In this document: in pieces, positions 1 through 9,224 of the stretch | Numbering within the stretch: the stretch's first letter is position 1 | How the letters are laid out: each line of letters starts with the position of its first letter | DNA from: an uncultured Allomuricauda sp. | GTDB taxonomy: Bacteria; Bacteroidota; Bacteroidia; Flavobacteriales; Flavobacteriaceae | Reading direction: 5' to 3' | NCBI RefSeq assembly: GCF_947499695.1 | Contig: NZ_CANMPQ010000002.1 | Coordinates: 620,001-684,000 of the forward strand | Length of the DNA: 64,000 nt | The notes under the pieces: model-generated | What the model was told of the DNA's origin: nothing | Databases searched by the model: none | Seen by the model: the letters and a program-made list of their open reading frames with translations, nothing else | Program-made: the position numbers and the translations under genes

Positions 1-383
1 CACCATCAGCTCCAGAAACTACAATTGTACAACAAATTCCAATGGCGCAAGCCCCAGCCGCACCCGTCGCACAAATTCCTGCCGCAGAACAGGCAGCTCC
101 GGCAAAGGAGGAAAGCCCTGCGGACTCAGCGGATGATTCAAAATATATTACGATTAAATCTCCCATCATTGGAACCTTTTACAGAAAACCTTCTCCAGAT
201 AAACCAGTATTTGTTGAGGTAGGAAGCACCATCAAACCAGGAGATGTACTTTGCGTAATTGAAGCAATGAAACTTTTCAATGATATTGAGTCTGAGGTTG
301 CCGGTAAAATCGTAAAGGTTTTGGTTGACGATTCATCTCCGGTAGAATTTGACCAACCGCTGTTTTTGGTTGACCCCTCTTAA
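1..383 (+). CDS. accB: Biotin carboxyl carrier protein of acetyl-CoA carboxylase, C-terminal part (5' end outside window)
   Basis: This subunit carries the biotin that is carboxylated by AccC and then passed to the carboxyltransferase to make malonyl-CoA for fatty-acid synthesis. The reading frame is open to the left edge (frame beginning at base 3), so the Met at base 42 is not the start. An Ala/Pro-rich linker (PAAPVAQIPAAEQAAPAKEE region) leads into the biotinyl domain, whose signature EAMKLFN (about bases 262-282) contains the modified lysine. The C-terminus is complete (TAA at 381-383). It lies 81 bp before accC in the usual accBC order. Only the extreme N-terminus is missing from view. 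Confidence 0.95.
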   Translation, partial: PSAPETTIVQQIPMAQAPAAPVAQIPAAEQAAPAKEESPADSADDSKYITIKSPIIGTFYRKPSPDKPVFVEVGSTIKPGDVLCVIEAMKLFNDIESEVAGKIVKVLVDDSSPVEFDQPLFLVDPS

Positions 384-464
384 TTCAAATTAAATACCCA
401 AGTTCCAATTACCATTGAATATCGTATGGAATTTGGAAATTGAGCATTGAAAATTCAAGGTATT

Positions 465-1817
465 ATGTTTAAAAAAATATTGATTGCAAATAGGGGAGAG
501 ATTGCACTTCGGATTATTCGAACCTGCAAGGAAATGGGCATCAAAACTGTGGCTGTGTATTCAAAAGCTGATGAAGAAAGTCTTCACGTACGTTTTGCGG
601 ACGAAGCTGTATGTATTGGACCAGCACCAAGTCATGAGTCCTATTTAAAAATACCCAATATTATTGCGGCAGCAGAAATTACAAATGCAGATGGGATTCA
701 TCCTGGATATGGATTTCTTTCGGAGAATTCCAAATTCTCAAAGATTTGTAAAGAACACGAAATAAAATTCATTGGTGCATCCGGAGAACAGATTGACAAA
801 ATGGGAGACAAGGCTACGGCCAAGGAAACCATGAAAAAAGCCGGAGTACCATGCGTGCCCGGATCAGACGGTCTATTGAAGGATGTAGCCGATGCTAAAA
901 AGACAGCCAAAAAAATGGGCTATCCTGTTATGATCAAAGCTACAGCAGGTGGTGGAGGTAAGGGAATGCGTGCTATTTGGGCTGAGGAAGAAATGGAAAG
1001 CAATTTCGAAAGTGCGGTCCAAGAGGCAACTGCGGCATTCGGCAATGGCGGAATGTATATGGAGAAGTTGATTGAGGAGCCTCGCCATATCGAGATCCAA
1101 GTTGTAGGGGATCAATACGGAAAAGCCTGCCATTTGTCGGAAAGAGATTGTTCCGTTCAACGTAGACATCAAAAGCTTACTGAGGAAACACCGTCTCCAT
1201 TTATGACCGACAAATTGCGCGAAGAAATGGGGAAAGCTGCTGTAAAGGCTGCAGAATATATTAAGTATGAAGGTGCCGGAACCGTGGAGTTTTTGGTGGA
1301 CAAACACCGAAATTTCTACTTCATGGAGATGAATACCCGTATTCAAGTAGAGCACCCTATTACCGAACAAGTTGTGGATTACGATTTAATACGTGAGCAG
1401 ATTTTGGTGGCTGCAGGAGTTCCGATTTCAGGAAAAAATTACTTCCCAAAACTGCACTCCATTGAATGCAGAATTAATGCGGAAGACCCTTACAATGATT
1501 TTAGACCTTCACCAGGAGTTATTACAACACTTCATACTCCAGGGGGACATGGTATTCGTTTGGATACGCATGTGTACAGTGGATACAGAATCCCACCTAA
1601 CTATGATTCCATGATTGCAAAGCTTATTACCACAGCCCAAACACGAGAAGAGGCTATCAATAAAATGAGAAGAGCTTTGGACGAGTTTGTTATTGAAGGA
1701 ATAAAAACAACGATTCCGTTTCATAGACAATTAATGGAACATCCAGATTATTTGGCTGGAAACTATACCACCAAGTTTATGGAAGATTTTGAAATCGACC
1801 CAAAATATCAAGATTAA
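465..1817 (+). CDS. accC: Biotin carboxylase subunit of acetyl-CoA carboxylase
   Basis: An ATP-dependent enzyme that carboxylates the biotin of AccB. The 450-residue length is typical of the family. The start is taken at ATG 465, giving [16 protein letters not shown], the canonical N-terminus; a TTG at 447 would add six unconserved residues. Visible motifs are the N-terminal ANRGEIA, the glycine-rich ATP-grasp loop [11 protein letters not shown] (about residues 158-168) and [14 protein letters not shown], which contains the catalytic Arg and Glu residues. It follows accB in the same direction and is closed by a hairpin terminator six bases after its stop, so accBC ends a transcription unit that begins upstream of the window. 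Confidence 0.97.
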   Translation: MFKKILIANRGEIALRIIRTCKEMGIKTVAVYSKADEESLHVRFADEAVCIGPAPSHESYLKIPNIIAAAEITNADGIHPGYGFLSENSKFSKICKEHEIKFIGASGEQIDKMGDKATAKETMKKAGVPCVPGSDGLLKDVADAKKTAKKMGYPVMIKATAGGGGKGMRAIWAEEEMESNFESAVQEATAAFGNGGMYMEKLIEEPRHIEIQVVGDQYGKACHLSERDCSVQRRHQKLTEETPSPFMTDKLREEMGKAAVKAAEYIKYEGAGTVEFLVDKHRNFYFMEMNTRIQVEHPITEQVVDYDLIREQILVAAGVPISGKNYFPKLHSIECRINAEDPYNDFRPSPGVITTLHTPGGHGIRLDTHVYSGYRIPPNYDSMIAKLITTAQTREEAINKMRRALDEFVIEGIKTTIPFHRQLMEHPDYLAGNYTTKFMEDFEIDPKYQD

Positions 1818-1822
1818 ATTAG

Positions 1823-1845
1823 CCCCGATGAAAGTCGGGGTTTTT
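1823..1845 (+). terminator. Intrinsic terminator after accC
   Basis: A six-base-pair perfect stem CCCCGA/TCGGGG with the loop TGAAAG is followed directly by TTTTTG. It starts six bases after the accC stop codon. The next gene begins only five bases after the T-run, so that gene either lacks a leader or depends on read-through. Confidence 0.85.
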
Positions 1846-1850
1846 GTTTT

Positions 1851-2966
1851 ATGGAACTAAGCTATTGGGAATATAAAACCTGGTTATCAGATGTAGATTT
1901 CACTGTGATTGGCAGTGGAATAGTTGGACTTAATTGTGCCCTACATCTTAAAGAAAAACACCCCAATTGTAAAGTTCTTATCCTGGAAAAAGGAGTATTG
2001 CCCCAAGGCGCTAGCACAAAGAATGCGGGTTTTTCCTGCTTTGGAAGTATTTCAGAACTTTCATCAGATCTTGAAAAGCATACGGAGGAAGAGGTCTTCG
2101 ATTTGGTGAAAAAGCGATGGCAAGGAATTCAGCTAACACGCCAACTTTTAGGAGATAAAACTATAGGTTTTCAACAGAACGGAGGGCATGAACTTTTTTT
2201 GAAGAGTGACGGGGTATTGTACGAGCGATGTTTAGAAGGGATTGACGGGCTAAATGAACTGTTAGCACCAATCTTTGGCGAAAAACCATTTCAAACAACC
2301 ACAAACATCTTTGGTTTTGAAACTATCTATGACACTTACATTACGCATGTGTTTGAAGCTCAGTTAAACACGGGAATGCTGATGAATGGCTTGCTTAAAA
2401 AAGCGCTAGACCTCGGCATTCACATTTTAAACGCAGTTGAGGTTATAGAATTTAATGATTCAAATGCCCAGGTTTCAATTAGTGCCGACGCTTTTTCTTT
2501 TAACAGCAAAAAGGTCTTTGTGGCTACCAACGGATTTGCAGCAAAGCTGCTCAAAAATGAAGCCGTTCTTCCTGCTAGGGCTCAGGTATTGGTGACCAAA
2601 CCCATAAAGGGATTAAAAGTAAAAGGCACTTTTCATTTGGATGAGGGGTACTATTATTTCAGAAATATTGATGACCGTATTTTACTCGGCGGCGGTCGAA
2701 ACCTTGATTTTAAGACAGAGGAAACCACGGAGTTTGGACAAACAGAACGAATACAGAACAAGCTAGAGGAACTGCTTCGAACCGTAATTTTACCCAACCA
2801 ACCATTTGAAATAGACCATCGCTGGAGTGGAATTATGGGCGTGGGCATGCAGAAAACCCCCATTGTAAAACCTATTTCCAACAATGTGTATTGCGGAGTT
2901 CGTTTGGGAGGTATGGGTGTTGCCTTGGGCAGTTTGGTTGGCAAAGAACTCGCTGAATTCGTATAA
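1851..2966 (+). CDS. FAD-dependent amino-acid oxidase family (DAO) oxidoreductase
   Basis: A 371-residue protein. The Rossmann dinucleotide-binding signature VIGSGIVGLNCA is at residues 19-30, followed by LILEKG, as in D-amino-acid oxidase/glycine oxidase-like flavoproteins (FAD-binding DAO domain). Near the C-terminus, GVRLGGMGVALGS looks like the second FAD-contacting loop. The family oxidises amines or amino acids to imines with FAD. The substrate cannot be read from sequence. It starts just after the accC terminator. No partner gene indicates a pathway. Confidence 0.8.
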   Translation: MELSYWEYKTWLSDVDFTVIGSGIVGLNCALHLKEKHPNCKVLILEKGVLPQGASTKNAGFSCFGSISELSSDLEKHTEEEVFDLVKKRWQGIQLTRQLLGDKTIGFQQNGGHELFLKSDGVLYERCLEGIDGLNELLAPIFGEKPFQTTTNIFGFETIYDTYITHVFEAQLNTGMLMNGLLKKALDLGIHILNAVEVIEFNDSNAQVSISADAFSFNSKKVFVATNGFAAKLLKNEAVLPARAQVLVTKPIKGLKVKGTFHLDEGYYYFRNIDDRILLGGGRNLDFKTEETTEFGQTERIQNKLEELLRTVILPNQPFEIDHRWSGIMGVGMQKTPIVKPISNNVYCGVRLGGMGVALGSLVGKELAEFV

Positions 2967-3031
2967 TAACAGTAATCCAGAGTTCCTTCTTACCAAAATC
3001 TCAGACTGAAGTAAAAGAGGAGTAACGGATT

Positions 3032-3083
3032 ACAATCCATTGCAGTTTTCCTGAACCTATAATCTTATTAATTATATACTTTA
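3032..3083 (-). repeat. Possible degenerate distal dyad of the cassette-like unit at 3.1-3.7 kb
   Basis: Downstream of the DUF4440-like gene (reading the minus strand) lie GTATATAATTAATA and, further on, the palindrome GGATTGTAATCC followed by GTTAC. The first resembles the GTATATAATTTATTGC arm found downstream of the 38-kb unit, but the outer end ACCGATAAGTG is absent. It may be a decayed boundary or a chance match. Confidence 0.25.
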
Positions 3084-3111
3084 TTACTTGCTGGTATTAG
3101 ACTAAATTAAG

Positions 3112-3603
3112 TCAATGAAGGCTGATTACCTTTGTAATTAGCCATTTTCCATCTTCATTTTTCCACACCAAAATAAATTTACTTGCTTTTGACTTAGCAC
3201 TTGGTTCTTGATTATTATAGAATTTGTGATATCCAATTTCTATTGCACCATAATCTTTTATTGGATAAACCTCGATGCTTCCTTCAAGTAAAGTTCTGGT
3301 AACTTTTCCACAAATATTTTCTTCAATCGCTGCAAGCACATCTTGTTTTGAAGTAGAGACACCTCCTTTGTCATGAAAGAACTCAAGATTTTCCGAGTAT
3401 AGTGATTTTTGCTTCTCCATATCACATGAGTTATAGGCATCAAAATATTCTTTATCTAAAGCAACAATAATATTATATAGTTCTTTATTTATCGGAGTAT
3501 ATTCAGTTTCTAAAACTTCTTTGTAAGTTTCTTGTGCTTGTATTGATTGAATAAAGCATAAAAATGATAAAATAAGAATTGATGTAATCTTTTTAATGTT
3601 CAT
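3112..3603 (-). CDS. Secreted DUF4440/NTF2-like (SnoaL-type fold) protein
   Basis: A 163-residue protein with a clear signal peptide (Lys-rich start, hydrophobic SILILSFLCFIQSI, cleavage likely after IQA-Q). The mature part has a helical start containing DKEYFDAYNSCDMEKQKSLY and a C-terminal strand KFILVWKNEDGKWLITKVIS, the pattern of DUF4440/SnoaL-like domains in the NTF2 superfamily. These are small cone-shaped domains, often of unknown ligand. The gene looks AT-richer than its neighbours. It is preceded at 3637-3690 by the dyad repeat shared with two other single-gene units in the window, which suggests it is an acquired cassette-like gene. No specific function can be assigned. Confidence 0.75.
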   Translation of the reverse strand: MNIKKITSILILSFLCFIQSIQAQETYKEVLETEYTPINKELYNIIVALDKEYFDAYNSCDMEKQKSLYSENLEFFHDKGGVSTSKQDVLAAIEENICGKVTRTLLEGSIEVYPIKDYGAIEIGYHKFYNNQEPSAKSKASKFILVWKNEDGKWLITKVISLH

Positions 3604-3636
3604 TTGAGCGCTAATTATGGGTTGTTGTTTGCTTGC

Positions 3637-3690
3637 AGGTAACGATTAAGATATTTCTCGTTTTAATGAGCTATATAGACCGATAAGTGC
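3637..3690 (-). repeat. Cassette-boundary dyad repeat, copy 1
   Basis: On the minus strand it begins GCACTTATCGGT, contains ATAGCTCATTAAAACGAG and ends ATATCTTAATCGTTACCT, 33 bp before the gene at 3603. It is nearly identical to the copies at 38010 and 51826. The two arms (TATCGGT..ATATAGCTC and GAGAAATATCTTAATCGTTA) are imperfect inverted repeats around ATTAAAAC. Confidence 0.7.
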
Positions 3691-3697
3691 GTGTTTT

Positions 3698-4360
3698 TTA
3701 AACCATTCTCCCATCCAAAAGATTAATGATTCTAGAACCATAAGATGCATTTTTTTCGGAATGCGTCACTTGAATAATGGTCACCCCCTCATCGTTAAGT
3801 TGTTTAAACAACTCCATAATTTCTTCACCCTGAGCCGAGTTTAGATTTCCTGTAGGTTCATCGGCCAAAATCAACTTGGGATTGGAAATTAATGCTCGCG
3901 CAATACCAACGAGCTGTTGTTGGCCTCCGCTGAGTTGAGCTGGGAATAGATCCTTTTTTCCTACTATATTGAATCTATCGAGCATATCCGCCACCATAGC
4001 TTTTCGCTCGGACCCCTTGAATTTTTTATAAAGCAAAGGCATTTCTAGATTTTCCTTTACTGTGAGTTCATCCAATAAATGGTATGATTGAAAAACGAAA
4101 CCGATATATTCTTTATATAAATTGGCTCTATGTTTCTCTTTGATGGAATGAACCGATTCATCCAAAAAATGGTATTCTCCTTCATCAAATCCATCTAACA
4201 TGCCAATGACATTGAGCAATGTTGATTTTCCAGAACCCGAAGGTCCCATCACGGAAATAAATTCCCCTTCTTCAACGGTGAGGTTGATATCTTTCAGCAG
4301 AAAAATACGTTGTCCGCCTGAGTTCACCCATTTGAAAATATTGTTTAATTGTAGTAGCAT
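3698..4360 (-). CDS. ABC transporter ATPase (MacB/LolD type), distal second ATPase of the permease operon
   Basis: A 220-residue nucleotide-binding protein expected to power FtsX-type permeases from the cytoplasm. Walker A is GPSGSGKST, the Q-loop [12 protein letters not shown], Walker [11 protein letters not shown]. It deviates from the family and from the operon's other ATPase (31125-31820) at two usually constant places: the signature reads [14 protein letters not shown] (Leu for Arg, Gly for Ala) and the D-loop NLNS (Asn for Asp). It is the last gene of the unit, 30 bp after the permease at 4391. It may be a specialised or less active partner of some permeases, though the catalytic Glu in DEPTGN is present. 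Confidence 0.9.
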   Translation of the reverse strand: MLLQLNNIFKWVNSGGQRIFLLKDINLTVEEGEFISVMGPSGSGKSTLLNVIGMLDGFDEGEYHFLDESVHSIKEKHRANLYKEYIGFVFQSYHLLDELTVKENLEMPLLYKKFKGSERKAMVADMLDRFNIVGKKDLFPAQLSGGQQQLVGIARALISNPKLILADEPTGNLNSAQGEEIMELFKQLNDEGVTIIQVTHSEKNASYGSRIINLLDGRMV

Positions 4361-4390
4361 TGTCTTATTATTTTATTTTTAATTAGAAGA

Positions 4391-6745
4391 TTACTCCTCC
4401 CGTAATCCATCCACTGGATTTCTATTTGCCGCCTGTATTGCTTGACTCCCCACTGTTAACATGGCTACGGCAAGCGCTGTTACACCAGCTGCCAGAAAAT
4501 ACCAAAACCGCAAAGGAATATGATAGGCAAAACTTGAAAGCCAATTATTTGTGACTAAATAGGCAATGGGCAAGGCGATTAAAATGGCAACCAATACCAA
4601 TTTAGCGAAATCGCTTGAAAGCATAACAGTCACCTCAGCAACAGTTTGCCCAAGAACTTTTCGCACACTGATTTCTTTTTTTCTTCTTTCGGCTGTGAAC
4701 ATGGCCAAACCAAAAAGACCCAAACAAGAAATTAAAATAGCCATTCCCGCAAAATATTTTGATAGGGTGGCAACACGCTGTTCCGATGCATAAAGTGCTT
4801 TATAGTTGTCGTCCAAAAATTCGTACTCGAATATAAACCCAGGATTAAAAGATTGATAAATCTTATGAATTTGTTCAATAGCATTCCTCTCTTTTCCAGC
4901 CTCAATTCGAACCATTACTTTGTTCACTTCAGGCATAATAGCCATGAACAAAGGTTCAACTTTGTCATGCAACGATTTAAAATGAAAATCCTTTACAACT
5001 CCGATTATTTCTATTCTACCCTCTACAATTTTGCCAATAGGATCTTCCAGTCCCATGGCCTTTATTGCCGTTTCGTTAAATATCATTCCTATGCTGTCAC
5101 CGAACGCTCTATTAAATCCACGACCTTCCACTATTTGCATATCCATTGTTTCAATAAAGTCGTAATCTACGCCCACAATTTGAAAATTTATTTCACTGTC
5201 TGGATCCATTCCTTCCCATTCTAAAGAAGTACTCCAGTTGTGACCGATCATGCTATGGGTAGTACTTGATGCGTTTTTAATTCCAGGTAATTGTTTCAGT
5301 TCAGCTAAAAATGTTGGCAACTGTTGCTTTACCTTGCCTTCTGCCTTAAAATAGACAATGTTGTCCTTGCTATATCCCAAATTTTGGTTCTGGGCAAATT
5401 GGATTTGATTGTAAACTACTATAACAGATACAATTAAAATAATGGAAAGCGCAAACTGTACAACAACCAATCCCTTTCTAGTCCATAACTCTCCTAAAGA
5501 TCTGTTGAGTTTACCTTTAAGGACGGTTACCGCATTGAACCCTGAAAGATAAATAGCAGGATAGCTGCCCGCCAAAAGACCTGTAATGAAAGTAATGCCC
5601 AGTGTTAGCAAAACAAGATTAAGATCAAATGATAATGTCAATTGTTTTCCTACAATAGTATTAAACCGAGGAAGAAGTAAAACAACTATAGAAAGGGCGA
5701 CCAATAATGACATAACTGACATTAAAACAGATTCGCTAAGAAACTGGAACAGGAACGTTTTTCGTTTTGCCCCAACCGCTTTCTTTACCCCAATCTCTTT
5801 TAGTCTTTTGGACGCCCTTGCTGTAGACAAGTTCATAAAATTAATACATGCGATAATCAATATCAATATCGCTATCATTGAGAACAACTCAACATATTCA
5901 ATCCGACCTCCAACCTGTTTCCCGTTTTTATAGGTTCCATGAAGATAATGCTCTGAAAATGGAATCAAGATTGATTCTCTAAGGTCATTTTCATTTATTT
6001 CGTTTCTGATTTTTGCCACTTTGGCGTTAATTGCATCAATGTTGGTTCCTTCTTTCACCGTCAAATAAACTTGGGGGCCGGTGCTACCCCAATGGTCCGT
6101 ATTTATGGAATTCCAAGGAGCTTCATCTTTATACGCCTTATCCGACAGCACAAAATCGAATTGCATTGTGGAATTGGGTGGCACGTCTTCAAAAATTCCT
6201 GAAACCTGGAATTGTCTACTTTTTTCATATTCTATTGACCTACCAACGACGTTCTCGACGGTACCAAACAGTTTTAACGCCAAACCTTTGGAAATAACGA
6301 TGGAGTTTGGATCTGCTATTACCTGGTTCTTATCCCCTTGGATTAAATTGTAGGAGAAAATATTAAAATAGTCCTTACTTACTAGCTGTCCTAATGCTTT
6401 TAGATTTTGATCTCCTACCGATAAGGCGTGTTTGCCAAACCAACTTGGGTCAATCGTAACTGCCGCATATTCAACTTCTGGCATTTGTGCCACCAAATAC
6501 TCGGCCATTGGAGCCGAAGATTCGACCATGGTTTGAATACCATCACTAAACTGAAGATTTTCGGCTACTTGATAAATTCGATCATGATTTTCATGAAACT
6601 TATCTACTCCTAGTTCATCATTTACCCAAAGAGCAATGAACAAAGCACAGGCCAATCCTGTTGACAACCCAATGATATTGATTAAAAAAGAACTTAGATT
6701 TCTTTTGATGTTCCTAAAAAAAAGTTTGATGTTGTGCTTTAACAT
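4391..6745 (-). CDS. ABC transporter permease, double MacB_PCD/FtsX (permease 11, last transcribed)
   Basis: A 784-residue inner-membrane protein with the architecture set out under the entry at 28701. Subgroup C in this window: the first periplasmic domain ends with GKQVGGRIEYVELF directly before TM2, as in the permeases at 14043 and 23854. The two FtsX coupling regions are KRLKEIGVKKAVGA and KEISVRKVLGQ. The tail NPVDGLREE is the most divergent of the eleven NPxxSLRxE tails. The gap to the previous gene is 41 bp and to the following ATPase 30 bp. It probably works with the operon's ATPases; the substrate is unknown. Confidence 0.93.
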   Translation of the reverse strand: MLKHNIKLFFRNIKRNLSSFLINIIGLSTGLACALFIALWVNDELGVDKFHENHDRIYQVAENLQFSDGIQTMVESSAPMAEYLVAQMPEVEYAAVTIDPSWFGKHALSVGDQNLKALGQLVSKDYFNIFSYNLIQGDKNQVIADPNSIVISKGLALKLFGTVENVVGRSIEYEKSRQFQVSGIFEDVPPNSTMQFDFVLSDKAYKDEAPWNSINTDHWGSTGPQVYLTVKEGTNIDAINAKVAKIRNEINENDLRESILIPFSEHYLHGTYKNGKQVGGRIEYVELFSMIAILILIIACINFMNLSTARASKRLKEIGVKKAVGAKRKTFLFQFLSESVLMSVMSLLVALSIVVLLLPRFNTIVGKQLTLSFDLNLVLLTLGITFITGLLAGSYPAIYLSGFNAVTVLKGKLNRSLGELWTRKGLVVVQFALSIILIVSVIVVYNQIQFAQNQNLGYSKDNIVYFKAEGKVKQQLPTFLAELKQLPGIKNASSTTHSMIGHNWSTSLEWEGMDPDSEINFQIVGVDYDFIETMDMQIVEGRGFNRAFGDSIGMIFNETAIKAMGLEDPIGKIVEGRIEIIGVVKDFHFKSLHDKVEPLFMAIMPEVNKVMVRIEAGKERNAIEQIHKIYQSFNPGFIFEYEFLDDNYKALYASEQRVATLSKYFAGMAILISCLGLFGLAMFTAERRKKEISVRKVLGQTVAEVTVMLSSDFAKLVLVAILIALPIAYLVTNNWLSSFAYHIPLRFWYFLAAGVTALAVAMLTVGSQAIQAANRNPVDGLREE

Positions 6746-6786
6746 GATTTCTGATTTTTTTGATTGATGGTAAAAATCTAGAGAGA

Positions 6787-9207
6787 TTATTCATCTCTTA
6801 AAGAGTCTACAGGATTGGCAATAGCAGCTTTAAAGCTCTGCCAACTAACTGTTAGAAGGGCAATACTGAGAGCAGTGAAGCCTGCCAAAGCAAAAATCCA
6901 CCAACTCATGGTTGTTCTATAGGCAAAACCTTCCAGCCATTTATGCATAGCAAACCACGATATCGGTATTGATATAATAAAAGCTAACCCTACCCACTTC
7001 ACAAAATCTTGATTGAGCAATTGTAGAATTTGTGTAATTGTTGCCCCATTGACCTTTCGAACACCTATCTCTTTTTTTCGCTGGATGCAGGTGTAGGATG
7101 TTAGCCCGAATAGGCCTAATGAAGCAATTAGTATAGCCAAAATGGTAAATATCTGAAAAGCCTTAGCGAACTTTCGGTCTTCGTCGAATAATGCCTCGAA
7201 CTTCTGATCCAGAAAGGTGTAGTTATATGTGCTAACAGGAAAAACTTGATACCATGTACGCTCTAGCTCAGCTAACGCCTTATCGGCCCCAGCCATAGTA
7301 CTGGCCTTTTTATCCAACTTTACAAGAACATTCTGGGTGTTTCTGCTGTGTCTAATAATAATGGGAACAACGGCAGACTTCATTCCAAGATGATTGTAAT
7401 CTTCAACTACTCCGCTAACGGTCCAATCTTGACCCCAAAATTTGATAGTCTTGCCAACAAGATTCTTCACATCTACGACACCCATAAAACGAGCCATCTC
7501 TTCATTGACGACCACATTATGACTCCACTTTTCTGAGGTTTGTAGAAAGGTATCCCCAGCCACGAACTCCATTCCCATCAGACTAAAATAATCGGGGTGT
7601 GCCCCATAATTGTACCAAATGTGGGTTTTATCAGTATGTCCATCTGGAAAGGTAAGTTCAATATTGGAACTCATGTTGGAGAAATCATCTCCAGGATATG
7701 TACGAGCTACACTAACGTCTGCTACATAAGGATTTCTTTTAAGTTCCTCCAATAGCACATCAAAATCCTTATAATATATTGAATCGTAAGCTCGGTCCAA
7801 TACCTGGCCGTTCAATGCTACTATCTGATTGAGGTTTGCACCAATAGGTTGGTTTTTTAAATGTTGAATCTGCTTGTTGGCTACAAAAGTGCCCACCAAA
7901 AGAACAATAGTTGCAATAAATTGGCATACGATGAGGCCTTTCCTAAAATTGAGACTGCTTTTTGAAGTCTGTGCCTTGCCTTTCAATACTTTGGAGGGAC
8001 TGTATTTACTCAAGACAAACGCTGGGTAAAAAGCTGCCAAGGAAACTCCCGCTACCAAAACAACAAAATAGGGTAGCATAGACTTTAGCTCTAAGGAACT
8101 AAAACCTAAGTTTTGCTCAATAAACCTATTAAAACTGGGAAGTAGAATATAAACAGCCATAATTGCCAATACAACGGCTATGGTGTTTATTAAAGCGGAT
8201 TCCAGTAAAAATTGCCATATCAATTGAGGCCTTTTAGCACCGACAACTTTACGAATGCCAATTTCTTTGGCCCGCTCCAACGATTTACTGGTGGAAAGGT
8301 TCATATAGTTTATCCAGCTCAGCACAAGGGTGATGAAAGCAATAATTGCTAAAAGTTTAACGCTACTGGCACTACCATTGGCCTCAGCTTCATAAGGCTT
8401 GTTAGAATGCAAGTGAATATCTTCAATGGGTTCCATATGATGCCTTTCCTTGAACTCAAATCCCTCAGGCACAAAGGCCATTATTTTTTGATTTAGCAGC
8501 TCCGCATCTGTATTAGGAGCGACTTTCACATAAGTGTAATATTCATTTTGGTTCCATGTGTATTTCCAATCGTTCTCAAATATTTTCCAGGTATAAAATG
8601 TTTTAAAGGAGACGAGCAGGTCATTTTTAATGTGGGTGTTTCGATTGGTATTGTCCATGACTCCGGTTACCGTAAAAGTCACTGAATCATCTCCTGCGAT
8701 TTTAATAGACTGTCCAATGGGATTCCTACTGCCAAACAGTTTTTGGGCAACTAGTGTGCTTAGCACCACAGAATACGGTTCGTTGAGTGCAGTAGGTATA
8801 TCACCCTTCACTAAACCATGGTCAAAAACATCAAAGTATTCGGAATCTGCCAGGGATCCTATAATGCCATCATATGGGGTATTATTATGCATTACCACTA
8901 AATTTCGAATCCTTCTAAACCGAACAAAACTTTCGATTTCAGGAAATTCGTCCTTTAAGGTCGGTGCGCTTACGATATATGAATTAGCATCTCCTGGCAC
9001 ATATTCCCCTCCTTCAAAATAATCCATAAAGACACGATAAACGTTCTCGGAACCTTCAAACTTGTCGTAGCTTCTCTCATAATTTACGTAGAGCATGATA
9101 AGCACAAAAGAAGCAATGCCAATGGTCAACCCAAAAATGTTGATATATGAGTATAGCTTATTTTTAAGCAGATATCTTGTGGCAATTTTTAGATATAATT
9201 TCAACAT
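6787..9207 (-). CDS. ABC transporter permease, double MacB_PCD/FtsX (permease 10)
   Basis: 806 residues. Subgroup B, together with the permeases at 16460 and 18894: the first FtsX block is preceded by EAEANGSASSVKLLAIIAF and contains SWINYMNLSTSKSLERAKE, then GIRKVVGAKR. The second block carries KKEIGVRKVNGATITQ, with Asn in place of the Leu found in the other coupling motifs (VRKVLGA). The central transmembrane segment is LIVCQFIATIVLLVGTFV, with a Cys not seen in the same place in most paralogues. The tail is NPVDSLRDE. It starts 17 bp after the stop of the upstream permease, in keeping with co-transcription. Confidence 0.93.
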   Translation of the reverse strand: MLKLYLKIATRYLLKNKLYSYINIFGLTIGIASFVLIMLYVNYERSYDKFEGSENVYRVFMDYFEGGEYVPGDANSYIVSAPTLKDEFPEIESFVRFRRIRNLVVMHNNTPYDGIIGSLADSEYFDVFDHGLVKGDIPTALNEPYSVVLSTLVAQKLFGSRNPIGQSIKIAGDDSVTFTVTGVMDNTNRNTHIKNDLLVSFKTFYTWKIFENDWKYTWNQNEYYTYVKVAPNTDAELLNQKIMAFVPEGFEFKERHHMEPIEDIHLHSNKPYEAEANGSASSVKLLAIIAFITLVLSWINYMNLSTSKSLERAKEIGIRKVVGAKRPQLIWQFLLESALINTIAVVLAIMAVYILLPSFNRFIEQNLGFSSLELKSMLPYFVVLVAGVSLAAFYPAFVLSKYSPSKVLKGKAQTSKSSLNFRKGLIVCQFIATIVLLVGTFVANKQIQHLKNQPIGANLNQIVALNGQVLDRAYDSIYYKDFDVLLEELKRNPYVADVSVARTYPGDDFSNMSSNIELTFPDGHTDKTHIWYNYGAHPDYFSLMGMEFVAGDTFLQTSEKWSHNVVVNEEMARFMGVVDVKNLVGKTIKFWGQDWTVSGVVEDYNHLGMKSAVVPIIIRHSRNTQNVLVKLDKKASTMAGADKALAELERTWYQVFPVSTYNYTFLDQKFEALFDEDRKFAKAFQIFTILAILIASLGLFGLTSYTCIQRKKEIGVRKVNGATITQILQLLNQDFVKWVGLAFIISIPISWFAMHKWLEGFAYRTTMSWWIFALAGFTALSIALLTVSWQSFKAAIANPVDSLRDE

Positions 9208-9224
9208 TGTTCTTTGGTTTTAGC

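Noticed and set aside
447-464. TTG at 447 as accC start
   Set aside because: The ATG at 465 gives the standard N-terminus [14 protein letters not shown]; six extra residues are not conserved in the family.
873-1370. 165-codon open frame on the minus strand inside accC
   Set aside because: Antisense shadow of a strongly conserved gene; the product has no family resemblance.
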